Assembly: GCA_028279065.1 (NCBI GenBank)
Contig: JANQSY010000135.1
Coordinates: 1-64,000 of the forward strand
Direction of reading: 5' to 3'
Length of the DNA stretch: 64,000 bases
Source: Cytophagales bacterium
Lineage (GTDB): Bacteria; Bacteroidota; Bacteroidia; Cytophagales; CCMP332
This document shows positions 15,598 to 22,779 of the stretch, one piece after another. Every line of letters starts with the position of its first letter. The stretch's first letter is position 1. The position numbers and the translations under genes are program-made. Below the pieces are notes generated by a model that saw only the letters and a list, made by a program, of their open reading frames with translations, searched no databases and was not told the origin of the DNA.

Positions 15598-16122
15598 TTA
15601 GCGCTTTCCTCCGATTATATCTTCTGGCATAATGCTATAACTCCCTTTATTAAACCAATCAATTAATCCATATTCCCAGGGGGCTCTGTCATGAGCCTTT
15701 GTCCTTCCCACAATCACTCCTGCATTGGCTTTTTTTGTTAAAATGGAAGACAACGCACTAGTAAAGTCTCTTACAGCCTTATCTCCTCTAAGATTGGGGT
15801 CAAAAACCTGAATCTTTTTAACAATATCGCTTACGGTCAATGGCCTGTTCACTCTTTTTAAAACAAACTCAGCCTTTTGTACATAAGACAATTTGGCAAA
15901 TAAATCTCCTTCTTCATTAGCAACAGGATCGGTGTTAGGCTGGGTATTGCTCCCGTAACTTTCGATTAGTACCTCTAAGCTTCTTGATTCTTCCTCTTTT
16001 CGCTCCAGCTCTGCTTTTTTTTCTTTTAGAAGATCTTCAAGTTCAGTGACTTCAGCATCGAGTTGGCTAACCTCCAAAATCGCTTTTTTAAAAGAGCCCA
16101 ATAAATTGCTTATAGTATCCAT
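15598..16122 (-). CDS. Coiled-coil plus HARE-HTH-like protein
   Basis: 174 residues. Residues about 15-55 are a strongly charged heptad-like coiled coil (LDAEVTELEDLLKEKKAELE and on). After a polar linker, residues about 80-150 (YVQKAEFVLKRVNRPLTVSD, then IVKKIQ, then LSSILTKKANAGVIVG) look like a winged helix of the HARE-HTH type, found in restriction, chromatin and RNA polymerase delta proteins. The family assignment is by pattern only. The coiled coil would make a dimer with two DNA-binding heads, so a regulator or nucleoid-type protein is plausible. It has its own promoter region with a hairpin (16143-16174), is surrounded by AT-rich DNA and has no obvious partner gene. Confidence 0.6.
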   Translation of the reverse strand: MDTISNLLGSFKKAILEVSQLDAEVTELEDLLKEKKAELERKEEESRSLEVLIESYGSNTQPNTDPVANEEGDLFAKLSYVQKAEFVLKRVNRPLTVSDIVKKIQVFDPNLRGDKAVRDFTSALSSILTKKANAGVIVGRTKAHDRAPWEYGLIDWFNKGSYSIMPEDIIGGKR

Positions 16123-16142
16123 TGTTGCTATATTTAAATAAT

Positions 16143-16174
16143 AATGGCTGGTAAAAATTTACCATTTTGCCATT
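16143..16174. promoter_or_regulatory. Inverted repeat upstream of the HARE-like gene
   Basis: AATGGC (16143-16148) pairs with GCCATT (16169-16174), and inside it GGTAAA (16150-16155) pairs with TTTACC (16158-16163). It lies 20-52 bp upstream of the minus-strand ATG at 16122. It could be an operator, or the first hairpin of a plus-strand RNA ending at the following terminator. Confidence 0.45.
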
Positions 16175-16187
16175 GAGTTTTTAAGAT

Positions 16188-16230
16188 GCCGCCTCTAGAT
16201 TTCTTGTCGGGAACAGAGGCGGCTCTTTTA
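16188..16230 (+). terminator. Plus-strand terminator without an upstream plus gene
   Basis: GCCGCCTCT (16188-16196) pairs perfectly with AGAGGCGGC (16215-16223), followed by TCTTTTATTTTA on the plus strand; the minus strand has no U-tract. The nearest plus-strand gene ends 900 bp earlier behind its own terminator. It may therefore end an antisense or small RNA running across the 15598-16122 gene, or be a relic of a lost gene. Confidence 0.6.
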
Positions 16231-16446
16231 TTTTATCAAAGTACGGAAAAAAATATCAATAAACGACAAGACGGACAACAAAAAAGTTTTTTGACTGCAA
16301 AATGTCGTTTTTGCCCATAATATAGCTTTATTCTACCTATTAGCCCACTATCACTTAGATCATGTGTTGTACATATGTGTATAAGAATACAAGAATACAA
16401 GAGGTGTTGTCTATGTTGACGCTACTTCTACTTGTAGTACTACTAG

Positions 16447-16590
16447 ATGAAAAAAGACGTGGAGATAACGCTCACTGTTATAAGGAATGAGGTTGCTGTG
16501 GTTGGTGCTTTACTAGGTGATGTTTTAACTTTGATCTACACTAATAAGAACATGGGCATAGGAAAAAAAAGACTTCATAGAGGAGAGTAA
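16447..16590 (+). CDS. Possible 47-residue small protein
   Basis: A short frame, MKKDVEITLTVIRNEVAVVG and then a hydrophobic stretch (ALLGDVLTLIY) and basic tail (KKRLHRGE). It starts 3 bp after the palindrome GTAGTACTAC (16434-16443) and sits in the otherwise empty 530-bp gap before the gene at 16653. The basic-hydrophobic-basic pattern is compatible with a small membrane-associated peptide. It matches no family I know, and the AT-rich context makes a chance frame possible. The rest of the gap (16231-16446) holds only AT-rich sequence and a short AGAATACA direct repeat at about 16383. Confidence 0.35.
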   Translation: MKKDVEITLTVIRNEVAVVGALLGDVLTLIYTNKNMGIGKKRLHRGE

Positions 16591-16652
16591 GAGTCTAATT
16601 AGTCCACTTAAAGAAGAATAATGGCACCTCTAACTAGGAGACTCATTAAGAT

Positions 16653-16916
16653 ATGACCTGTACTACTCAGTACATCCAGTTGGGATTTGTTGTTATAGCA
16701 CTTCTAGGAATGATTTTGGCGTTTGTAAATAGGCTTGTTATTGGAAAAGGTATTGGCAAGAGGTTCATTCAGGTAATAGCCGTCCTTTTATTAATACCCA
16801 CGATTGTCATACTTGCCATTCAAGGTGTAATAGGAGATCAACTTCTTGGTGGTCTACTTGGGGCTATAATTGGCTATGTTCTATCTGATTTAGCAAAAAA
16901 TAAGGATGAAGAATAA
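16653..16916 (+). CDS. Small two-TM membrane protein
   Basis: 87 residues with two or three hydrophobic segments: LGFVVIALLGMILAFV (about 10-25), IQVIAVLLLIPTIVILAI (about 38-57) and LLGGLLGAIIGYVLSDL (about 64-80), the last Gly-rich like a membrane hairpin. It ends in a charged NKDEE tail. The architecture is that of a small holin-like or YtxH-like inner-membrane protein, but no motif decides. The following gene overlaps its end by 11 bp, so the two form a translation-coupled pair. Confidence 0.65.
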   Translation: MTCTTQYIQLGFVVIALLGMILAFVNRLVIGKGIGKRFIQVIAVLLLIPTIVILAIQGVIGDQLLGGLLGAIIGYVLSDLAKNKDEE

Positions 16917-17160
16917 AATACCGAAATGGGAAGATTGGCCAAAAGATCAAAAGGGGCATCCTTATATTGAAAGTCCTTTTGGCTGGGGGCTTGGCAATCA
17001 AAAAACAAGAGTAACTTTCGTTCCTGGTAAAGAAGAAAGAGTAAGGATTGTTAAGATAAATGAAAAGGGAGTTCCATTGCGTGGTCCTGAACTCGATTTA
17101 GACAATATTCCTTATCTCATTGAATCTCTTATTAAGGTCTATAATACTGCCAAAAGGTAG
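16906..17160 (+). CDS. Hypothetical 84-residue protein, coupled to membrane protein
   Basis: Starts 11 bp inside the previous gene. It is soluble and basic, rich in Trp, Gly and Pro at the start (IPKWEDWPKDQKGHPYIESP, then FGWGLGN). This is followed by a beta-rich middle (RVTFVPGKEERVRIVKINEK) and a helical end (DNIPYLIESLIKVYNTAKR). I do not recognise the family. Overlap with the two-TM gene suggests that the pair works together, for example as a membrane anchor with a cytoplasmic partner. That is inference from gene order alone. Confidence 0.6.
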   Translation: MKNKIPKWEDWPKDQKGHPYIESPFGWGLGNQKTRVTFVPGKEERVRIVKINEKGVPLRGPELDLDNIPYLIESLIKVYNTAKR

Positions 17161-17270
17161 AAGTGGTTATACAATTATAACGTTCACTAATATCTTTTAA
17201 TGGTCAGGAAGTGAAGGGGCAATAGGGTCTCCTTCTAGATTAGGTTTCACAAATAGGCTATTTTTGAACT

Positions 17271-17399
17271 ATGAAGAAGGGCAAATCAAATGGCACAGAA
17301 GACAAGGGGAAGGATCAACCAATAAAAGGATCATTCCTTGATGTAATGAAGGCCTCGGTTAAGGATGCCAACAAAAAGACCCTAAAGAAAAAATCTTAA
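17271..17399 (+). CDS. 42-residue small basic protein
   Basis: ATG at 17271 to TAA at 17397-17399. The protein is very lysine-rich: MKKGKSNGTEDKGKDQPIKG followed by SFLDVMKASVKDANKKTLKKKS. The centre (GSFLDVMKASVKDA) is a short amphipathic helix resembling a family of tiny Bacteroidota proteins that have an F-x-D-hydrophobic-K motif between Lys-rich tails. That similarity is from memory and unverified. It lies 111 bp after the 16906 gene and converges on the core gene at 17442. Confidence 0.5.
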   Translation: MKKGKSNGTEDKGKDQPIKGSFLDVMKASVKDANKKTLKKKS

Positions 17400-17441
17400 A
17401 GAATTTTCAGCTTACGTGTAGAAAGGTATAGTTCCCCTTTT

Positions 17442-18113
17442 TTATTTGAGCAAAAGGCGAATGGATGCCAAATGGGAATACATAACCATTGGGACGATCA
17501 TACCGGGAAGCCATATAAAGGGGAAATAAAAGACCGCAATATTTGGCTGATCAAATCCGAACTTCTGGAAGGGAAATGGGGCTGAAAGAATTGCTGTAGA
17601 AACAATATTGATCAAAAGCCCTAAGCACAAAACATTCCAGATGATCAAAGGAGTTTTCCTGGGAATACCATCTTTGAAACCCCAGAAATAGATCAATGGG
17701 GCACTTAGCCCAGCCAAAATATCGAAGTTGCTTCCTTCAAAAGTTGTTAGACGAGGGATAGCTCCATTTTTATATAGCAGAAAAAGAATAATCTCCACAG
17801 GGATCCGTACAATATGGACCAGGACCAATGCCCTTAAGCTTATTGAACCCAATCGTGTATTCAAGGGGGGCAGGAATACCGCCAGCAAAAGAAAGATCAG
17901 GGCAGGGATAACAAGAAAGAGAAAATTTGGTGGAAGCTTTTCCGAGGGTAGATAAAATCCAGAAAAACCTAGACCGGTCTGGAGGGTCAACCATCCGATT
18001 ATCAACCAAAGAAGCCAGTTTGGCCATTTTCCTGACCTCCAAAACAGATATAGAGTGAGAATGGTGGTAAGGATGAAAAATCCTGAAACATAAAGTGGAA
18101 GACCAGGGACCAT
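17442..18113 (-). CDS. Hypothetical seven-TM-like membrane protein
   Basis: 223 residues, almost entirely hydrophobic, with about seven helices (LYVSGFFILTTILTLYLFW; WLLWLIIGWLTLQTGLGF; FLFLVIPALIFLLLAVFLPP; ALVLVHIVRIPVEIILFLLY; and later ones ending IAVFYFPFIWLPGMIVPMVM). A conserved-looking HIVRIPVEIIL helix contains charged residues inside the membrane, as in sensor or enzyme membrane proteins. I do not recognise a named family. It is the first core gene right of the accessory island and is separated from the epimerase gene by 77 bp. Confidence 0.75.
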   Translation of the reverse strand: MVPGLPLYVSGFFILTTILTLYLFWRSGKWPNWLLWLIIGWLTLQTGLGFSGFYLPSEKLPPNFLFLVIPALIFLLLAVFLPPLNTRLGSISLRALVLVHIVRIPVEIILFLLYKNGAIPRLTTFEGSNFDILAGLSAPLIYFWGFKDGIPRKTPLIIWNVLCLGLLINIVSTAILSAPFPFQKFGFDQPNIAVFYFPFIWLPGMIVPMVMYSHLASIRLLLK

Positions 18114-18190
18114 AGCTAGGAGATCAGTAGTAAGAAGAAGTGGAAAAAATGCTAATCCGGGAAGATCAGCATTTCTTTGACTTTTGAAGG

Positions 18191-19168
18191 TCAGTCCTTA
18201 ACGGCATCTCTTTGTCTGACCTGTTCATTGATCCAATTATAGGTCCTTTCAAGCCCATTGATTAATGGCTCTGAGGGTTTCCAATTCAACTTTTCCCCGA
18301 TCAGGTCATTGTCGGAATTCCTTCCTCGTACACCTTCCGGTCCTGGGATGTTCTTGATCCTAAGGTCCTTACCCGAGATCTTGATGATCATCTCGGCAAA
18401 TCCATTTATGGAAAGCATTTCCTCAGAACCGAGATTCACCGGCCCCACGAAATCTGATTCCATAAGCCTTCTGATCCCATCAACACATTCATCAACTATC
18501 AGGAATGACCTGGTTTGCTCTCCATCTCCCCAAACTTCAATTTCTCCTCCGTCCTCGGCTTCTGAAGCTTTTCTGCATAAGGCCGCAGGGGCCTTCTCTC
18601 TTCCTCCTTCCCAGGTGCCCTGGGGTCCAAAGATGTTATGGAACCTCGCAACCCTGACTTCCATTCCATAATTCCTGTTGTAGGCCAGGTACAATCTTTC
18701 GGAAAAAAGTTTTTCCCATCCATACTCCGAATCAGGAGCTGCGGGGTAAGCGGAATCCTCAGAGCACTTTGGGTTTTCGGGGTCCAATTGATTGTACTCA
18801 GGGTACATACATGCTGAAGAAGAGTAGAACACCTTATTCACTCCCTTTATTCTTGCTTCTTCCAGCACGTTAAGGTTGCAAAGAGCTGAATTATGCATTA
18901 TGGCAGAATCGTTATCCCCGGTAAAGACATATCCTGCTCCTCCCATATCAGCGGCAAGCTGATATATCTCATCCATATCGCTTTTTATCACATCCCTTAC
19001 AACAGATGGATCCCTGAGATCCCCCAATACGAACTCATCGGCATTCCCATTGCCATACTCATTTTCTTTGAGGTCTATCCCAACTACATAATAACCCTCC
19101 TCTTTCAATCTATTTACAAGGTGTCCTCCAATAAATCCACCTGCACCGCAAACCAACGCTTTCTTCAT
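18191..19168 (-). CDS. GDP-mannose 3,5-epimerase homologue (SDR)
   Basis: 325 residues of the extended SDR family. The NAD-binding loop is GAGGFIGG (residues 8-15) and the catalytic Tyr149/Lys153 pair is in YGWEK. It keeps the features that set GDP-mannose 3,5-epimerase apart: LAADMGGAGY, SSACMYPEYNQL with the acid/base Cys120, FHNIFGPQGTWEGGREKAPA with Lys192, QTRSFLIVDECVDG and PGPEGVRGRNSDN. This points to GDP-D-mannose to GDP-L-galactose or GDP-L-gulose conversion, here for surface polysaccharide rather than vitamin C. It lies 2 bp after the WecG-type transferase gene and is probably cotranscribed with it. Confidence 0.88.
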   Translation of the reverse strand: MKKALVCGAGGFIGGHLVNRLKEEGYYVVGIDLKENEYGNGNADEFVLGDLRDPSVVRDVIKSDMDEIYQLAADMGGAGYVFTGDNDSAIMHNSALCNLNVLEEARIKGVNKVFYSSSACMYPEYNQLDPENPKCSEDSAYPAAPDSEYGWEKLFSERLYLAYNRNYGMEVRVARFHNIFGPQGTWEGGREKAPAALCRKASEAEDGGEIEVWGDGEQTRSFLIVDECVDGIRRLMESDFVGPVNLGSEEMLSINGFAEMIIKISGKDLRIKNIPGPEGVRGRNSDNDLIGEKLNWKPSEPLINGLERTYNWINEQVRQRDAVKD

Positions 19169-19170
19169 GA

Positions 19171-19911
19171 TTAAGATGTTTTAACGATTAATTCTTTCAG
19201 ATTATAAAAAATAAATTTGGGTACAATTTCAAAGTATCTTTTCCATAGCCTTTTGGGCTCCATCATCAGTCTAAAAAACCATTCCATGGAAAGGTTTTGT
19301 ATCCATTTTGGGGCTTGGGTGACCGAGCCAATATGGAAATCAAAAGCAGCACCAACTGTGATGATCATTTTTGCTTTCACAAATGGCGCAAGGTGATATG
19401 CAAATTGTTCTTGTTTGGGAGTACTCAAACCGATCCAAATGATATCAGGATTGGTACTTGATATGGCCATCCCAATCTCCTTGAAATTGAATTTTTCGAT
19501 CGGATGAAAAGGAGGGGAATAAGTGCCAACTATGTTATGGTTTTTGAATTTTCTTTCAACCTGAGTTTTCAATTCTTCGGCAACTCCTGATTTTCCTCCA
19601 CATAGAAAATGTGTGATCTCCTTGTCAGCAGTGGATCTTAGAACATTGGCAAAAACTTCAGGGCCGTAGCACCTGGTCATGTCTTTTGCTCCTTTCATTC
19701 TTCCAATGACTACACTGGGCATTCCGTCCGGTAGATTGATATCAAATGATTGAAGGATCTTCCTGAATTTGCCATTTTTTTTGGCCTCAATGATTCCATG
19801 AGCCCCTGTGGCGCTAACCAGAACAGGCTTACCAGAAGAATCCTGAGCGCAGATTTTCTCCACTGCCTTTGGAAGGCCTTTATCAAACAGTTCTATGCCC
19901 AGAACCTCCAT
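19171..19911 (-). CDS. WecG/TagA/CpsF-family glycosyltransferase
   Basis: 246 residues of glycosyltransferase family 26. Recognisable blocks are LVSATGAHGIIEAKKNGKF, NLPDGMPSVVIGRMKGAK, the nucleotide-sugar segment HFLCGGKSGVAEEL, IVGTYSPPFHP, the family signature PDIIWIGLSTPKQEQF and ITVGAAFDFHIGSVTQAPKW. The C-terminal amphipathic helices (MEWFFRLMMEPKRLWKRYF) attach the enzyme to the inner membrane. These enzymes add the second sugar (ManNAc or ManNAcA) to a lipid-linked intermediate in surface polysaccharide or teichoic acid synthesis. With the neighbouring GDP-mannose epimerase it suggests an exopolysaccharide or O-antigen pathway whose other genes lie elsewhere. Confidence 0.92.
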   Translation of the reverse strand: MEVLGIELFDKGLPKAVEKICAQDSSGKPVLVSATGAHGIIEAKKNGKFRKILQSFDINLPDGMPSVVIGRMKGAKDMTRCYGPEVFANVLRSTADKEITHFLCGGKSGVAEELKTQVERKFKNHNIVGTYSPPFHPIEKFNFKEIGMAISSTNPDIIWIGLSTPKQEQFAYHLAPFVKAKMIITVGAAFDFHIGSVTQAPKWIQNLSMEWFFRLMMEPKRLWKRYFEIVPKFIFYNLKELIVKTS

Positions 19912-20019
19912 TATTCTTGGGAAAATGACCGGTTTTTCAAGGCCGCAAAGGTACTACAATTAAAGCTTAATCGACTATTTATCAATATTTTACTCTTCTG
20001 GTTTTAAACTCTGGCGAAT

Positions 20020-20580
20020 TCAATTATTGTACTGGTTCATCAATCGACTCATGTCTAAATGAGGAAGATCCAACACAGCGGCCACTGCCCGTTCAACGGA
20101 ATTCTTTAGGCTCGGTTTTTCTTCTTCCGTAAACTCGCTTAACACAAAATCAACCTGGCCTCCTTTTTTGAATTCATTACCGATGCCAAAACGTAACCTC
20201 GGATAGTCGGATCTGCCCAGCAATTCCTCAATATTCTGAAGTCCATTGTGCCCACCCGAACTTCCTTTTTTTCGGATCCTGATAGTTCCAAGGGGGAGTG
20301 CCAGATCATCGGTTAAGACAAAGACCCTCTCAATAGGGACCTTTGCTTCATTCATCCAATACCTCACAGCCTTTCCACTCAGGTTCATAAAGGTTTGAGG
20401 CTTGATCAGGATAAGGGTTTTACCCCTGGTTTTAAAACTCCCAATCTGAGCATACCTTTCGGAACTGAAAACCACATCCCTTTTGCTTGCCAGTTCGTCC
20501 AGAATAGCAAAGCCCACGTTATGCCTTGTCTCGGAATATTCAATTCCTGGATTTCCAAGTCCGACTACTAGGTATTTCAT
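20020..20580 (-). CDS. pth: Peptidyl-tRNA hydrolase
   Basis: 186 residues, normal for bacterial Pth, which recycles peptidyl-tRNA that has dropped off ribosomes. The signature VVGLGNPGIEYSETRHNVGF contains catalytic His20, and Asn residues of the substrate groove are in GNPG, FMNLSGKAV and GGHNGLQNIEE. RFGIGNEFKKG and the C-terminal lid helix are also present. The ATG at 20580 directly follows the U-tract of the terminator of the upstream L25 gene, so expression probably depends on read-through of that hairpin. L25-Pth adjacency is common across bacteria. Confidence 0.95.
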   Translation of the reverse strand: MKYLVVGLGNPGIEYSETRHNVGFAILDELASKRDVVFSSERYAQIGSFKTRGKTLILIKPQTFMNLSGKAVRYWMNEAKVPIERVFVLTDDLALPLGTIRIRKKGSSGGHNGLQNIEELLGRSDYPRLRFGIGNEFKKGGQVDFVLSEFTEEEKPSLKNSVERAVAAVLDLPHLDMSRLMNQYNN

Positions 20581-20624
20581 AAAATAAAAAACCCGCCCCT
20601 TGGGAAGATTCCTAAAGGGCGGGT
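20581..20624 (-). terminator. Terminator between L25 and pth, touching pth ATG
   Basis: ACCCGCCC at 20591-20598 pairs with GGGCGGGT at 20617-20624 (inner CTT/AAG pairs possible), followed on the minus strand by TTTTTTATTTT. The U-tract ends at 20581 and the pth start codon begins at 20580. It can act as a partial attenuator that sets the L25:Pth ratio. Confidence 0.85.
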
Positions 20625-20643
20625 AGGTTTTGTGAATGAGGTA

Positions 20644-21363
20644 TTAAGACTCTCCGCCTTCCTCTTTGGCTCCTTCTCCTCCTTCTTGCTGTCCTTCTCC
20701 TCCCTCAGCTGGCTTATCTCCCTCTGCTGCTGCCCCTGCTTCTGCTCCTTCAGCTCCTTCGGCTGCCAATGCTTCTGCTTCCTCGGCAGCTGCAGCTTCT
20801 TCGGCTTCAAGGGCCTTCAGTCCTCTAGGAATCTCAACAGAAACAACTGTGATCCTGTCCGGAACAAGGATCTCTCCATTTTCAACATGAAGATCCTTCA
20901 CCTTAAGGGATTTCCCTAGATCCAATGCGGATACATCCAACTCGATTTGCTGCGGCATGTCCTTGGGCAAGGCCTGAACCGAAACCTTCCTTCTTTTCCT
21001 AACAAGCACACCACCAGCGATAACACCTGGAGAGGTGCCCACCAATTTCACGGGGACCTCCATTTTTACCTTTTTTCCGGGAGTGAGTTCCCTGAAATCC
21101 GCATGGATGATGATGTCGCTTACAGGATGGTATTGTACATCCTGTAAAATACACCTGTATTCCTTGCCTTCGATGTCAACCACCACGTAGTAAACCTCGG
21201 TTGTATTCACCAACTTGTTCAACAAGTAAGCTGGTGCGGAAAAATGTACATGATCCTCAGCACCATAAAGAACACAAGGAACATTTCCTTCTGCCCTTAT
21301 CTGCTTGGTATTGGACTTGGAAAGATCTTCCCTTTTATATCCTACTATGTCAACCGTCTGCAT
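20644..21363 (-). CDS. rplY: Ribosomal protein bL25 (Ctc-type)
   Basis: 239 residues, the long Ctc/TL5-type form. The N-terminal 5S-rRNA-binding domain (VDIVGYKREDLSKSNTKQIR, then VPCVLYGAED, DVQYHPVSDIIIHADFREL) is followed by the C-terminal beta domain (KVKMEVPVKLVGTSPGVIAG, GGVLVRKRRKVSVQALP, LKVKDLHVENGEILV). From about residue 185 comes an unusual tail of some 50 residues made almost only of Ala, Glu and Gly. This tail adds length beyond the normal domain and is probably disordered. It is 19 bp downstream of prs and is followed by a terminator before pth. Confidence 0.93.
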   Translation of the reverse strand: MQTVDIVGYKREDLSKSNTKQIRAEGNVPCVLYGAEDHVHFSAPAYLLNKLVNTTEVYYVVVDIEGKEYRCILQDVQYHPVSDIIIHADFRELTPGKKVKMEVPVKLVGTSPGVIAGGVLVRKRRKVSVQALPKDMPQQIELDVSALDLGKSLKVKDLHVENGEILVPDRITVVSVEIPRGLKALEAEEAAAAEEAEALAAEGAEGAEAGAAAEGDKPAEGGEGQQEGGEGAKEEGGES

Positions 21364-21382
21364 TTCCTTAAACTTTAATTTT

Positions 21383-22312
21383 TTAGATAAATAATGAACT
21401 TATCGATTCGTGATCATGGATCTTCCTTATCGCTTTTGCAAAAAGATCCGAACAGCTTAATACCTTAATTTTTTCCGATTCCTGGCTTAGTGGGATCGTA
21501 TCTGTTACGATCAACTCTTCCAGGCTTGATTCGTTTATCCTGTCGTACGCTGGTCCTGAAAGGATGGGATGGGTAACAACTGCCCTTACTGAGTTGGCTC
21601 CTTTTTCCATGACTACGCTTGCCGCCTTGGTGATGGTCCCGGCGGTATCGATGAGGTCATCAAGAATAACCACATCAGCTCCTTCCACGTCCCCAATGAT
21701 CTTCATTGACTCGACTTCATTGGCCCTTTTTCTATGCTTATCACAAACCACGATCTCGGAATCTTCGAAATAGCTAGAAAATCCCCTAGCTCTTCCCATT
21801 GCTCCCACATCTGGTGCTGCAAAAACAAGCTTCCCGAATTGAAGGGTTTGAAGGTGGGGTACAAAGATGGCTGAGCCATAGAGGTGGTCAACAGGGAATT
21901 CAAAGAACCCTTGTATCTGTCCTGCATGAAGATCACAGGTGATAATCCTTTGGGCCCCAGCGGCGGTCAAAAGATTTGCCACCAACTTTGAAGAGATTGG
22001 CACCCTTGGCTTGTCCTTCCTATCCTGCCTTGCATATCCGAAGTAGGGCATCACCACGGTGATGGTTATTGCCGAGGCGCGCCTGGCAGCATCGATCAGC
22101 AGCAGCAGCTCCATGAGATTGTCGGAAGGAGGGAAGGTGGATTGGATAAGAAACACATCACAACCCCGGACCGATTCATCAAAACTCACGGTCATTTCCC
22201 CGTCGCTGAATTTCGTATGGGTCACCTTCCCAAGGGCTTTTCCATAGGAACGACAGATCTTCTCGGCAAGGTATTCCGAGGCACTACCACTGAAAATTTT
22301 TACCAACGACAT
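21383..22312 (-). CDS. prs: Ribose-phosphate pyrophosphokinase
   Basis: 309 residues, the normal length for class I PRPP synthetase, which makes PRPP from ribose 5-phosphate and ATP for purine, pyrimidine, NAD, His and Trp synthesis. Visible motifs are IKIFSGSAS-type N-terminus, VVMPYFGYARQDRKDKPRVP (ATP-binding loop), ITCDLHAGQIQGFF (divalent metal His), VVCDKHRKRANEV and the PRPP-binding loop VVILDDLIDTAGTI. It is cotranscribed with L25 and pth. The start ATG at 22312 is 24 bp after a good -7 element. Confidence 0.96.
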   Translation of the reverse strand: MSLVKIFSGSASEYLAEKICRSYGKALGKVTHTKFSDGEMTVSFDESVRGCDVFLIQSTFPPSDNLMELLLLIDAARRASAITITVVMPYFGYARQDRKDKPRVPISSKLVANLLTAAGAQRIITCDLHAGQIQGFFEFPVDHLYGSAIFVPHLQTLQFGKLVFAAPDVGAMGRARGFSSYFEDSEIVVCDKHRKRANEVESMKIIGDVEGADVVILDDLIDTAGTITKAASVVMEKGANSVRAVVTHPILSGPAYDRINESSLEELIVTDTIPLSQESEKIKVLSCSDLFAKAIRKIHDHESISSLFI

Positions 22313-22335
22313 GAGGACGGGTCAAAAAAGGGATG

Positions 22336-22343
22336 CAAAGCTA
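22336..22343 (-). promoter_or_regulatory. -7 element upstream of prs
   Basis: On the minus strand TAGCTTTG matches TAnnTTTG exactly. No TTTG is found 19 bp upstream. Transcription would begin about 22329, giving a leader of roughly 17 nt. Confidence 0.45.
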
Positions 22344-22430
22344 AAAAATTTTAAAATTAAAAGTTAGAGCGAACTAAATAATTGGATCAAAAAGTCCTAA
22401 GCATCAAAGCTTTTTGGATAATTTGGTCCT

Positions 22431-22766
22431 ATGCCTAAGAAGTACAGATCCCTGAAAGAGTTTTATCCGTTTTATCTCACCGAACATCAAAACCCGATCT
22501 CCAGGAATCTCCACTTCATCGGTACTTTCTTGCTTTTCCCTTGCCTTTTTTATGCCTTGTTTTCAAAAACATGGTGGATTTTGGCACTTATACCCCCAAT
22601 AGGTTATGGATTTGCGTGGGTAGGTCATGCGTTTTTTGAGAAAAACAAACCAGCTACTTTTCAGTACCCTGTTTACAGCCTTGCATCGGATTTTATTATG
22701 TTTTGGGATATCCTTAATGGAAGGATCGGCAAAAAGATGGAAGAGGCCAAGCACAACATTAACTAG
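22431..22766 (+). CDS. Mpo1/DUF962-family membrane protein
   Basis: 111 residues of the DUF962 (YGL010w/Mpo1-like) family. The signature FYPFYLTEHQNPISRNLHFI at the N-terminus contains the conserved His-x-x-x-x-x-R/N-x-x-H metal-type residues, and WVGHAFFEKNKPATFQYP holds the second His cluster. Two TM segments (FIGTFLLFPCLFYALF and WWILALIPPIGYGFAW) lie between them. Yeast Mpo1 is an iron-dependent dioxygenase of fatty-acid alpha-oxidation, so a lipid oxidation role is possible, though bacterial members are uncharacterised. It is followed 13 bp later by the MFS gene and probably shares a transcript with it. Confidence 0.85.
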   Translation: MPKKYRSLKEFYPFYLTEHQNPISRNLHFIGTFLLFPCLFYALFSKTWWILALIPPIGYGFAWVGHAFFEKNKPATFQYPVYSLASDFIMFWDILNGRIGKKMEEAKHNIN

Positions 22767-22779
22767 GGGAGGAAGCTAA

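Noticed and set aside
15381-15632. 83-residue plus-strand frame as a gene
   Set aside because: It starts inside the terminator hairpin, overlaps the end of the HARE-like gene and shows no domain or composition typical of coding DNA.
16383-16402. AGAATACA direct repeat as the start of a CRISPR or tandem array
   Set aside because: Only two copies, in AT-rich DNA, with no spacer structure.
20666-20890. Ser/Ala/Pro-rich frame antisense to L25
   Set aside because: It is the complement of the Ala/Glu/Gly codons of the L25 tail; low complexity on one strand opens frames on the other.
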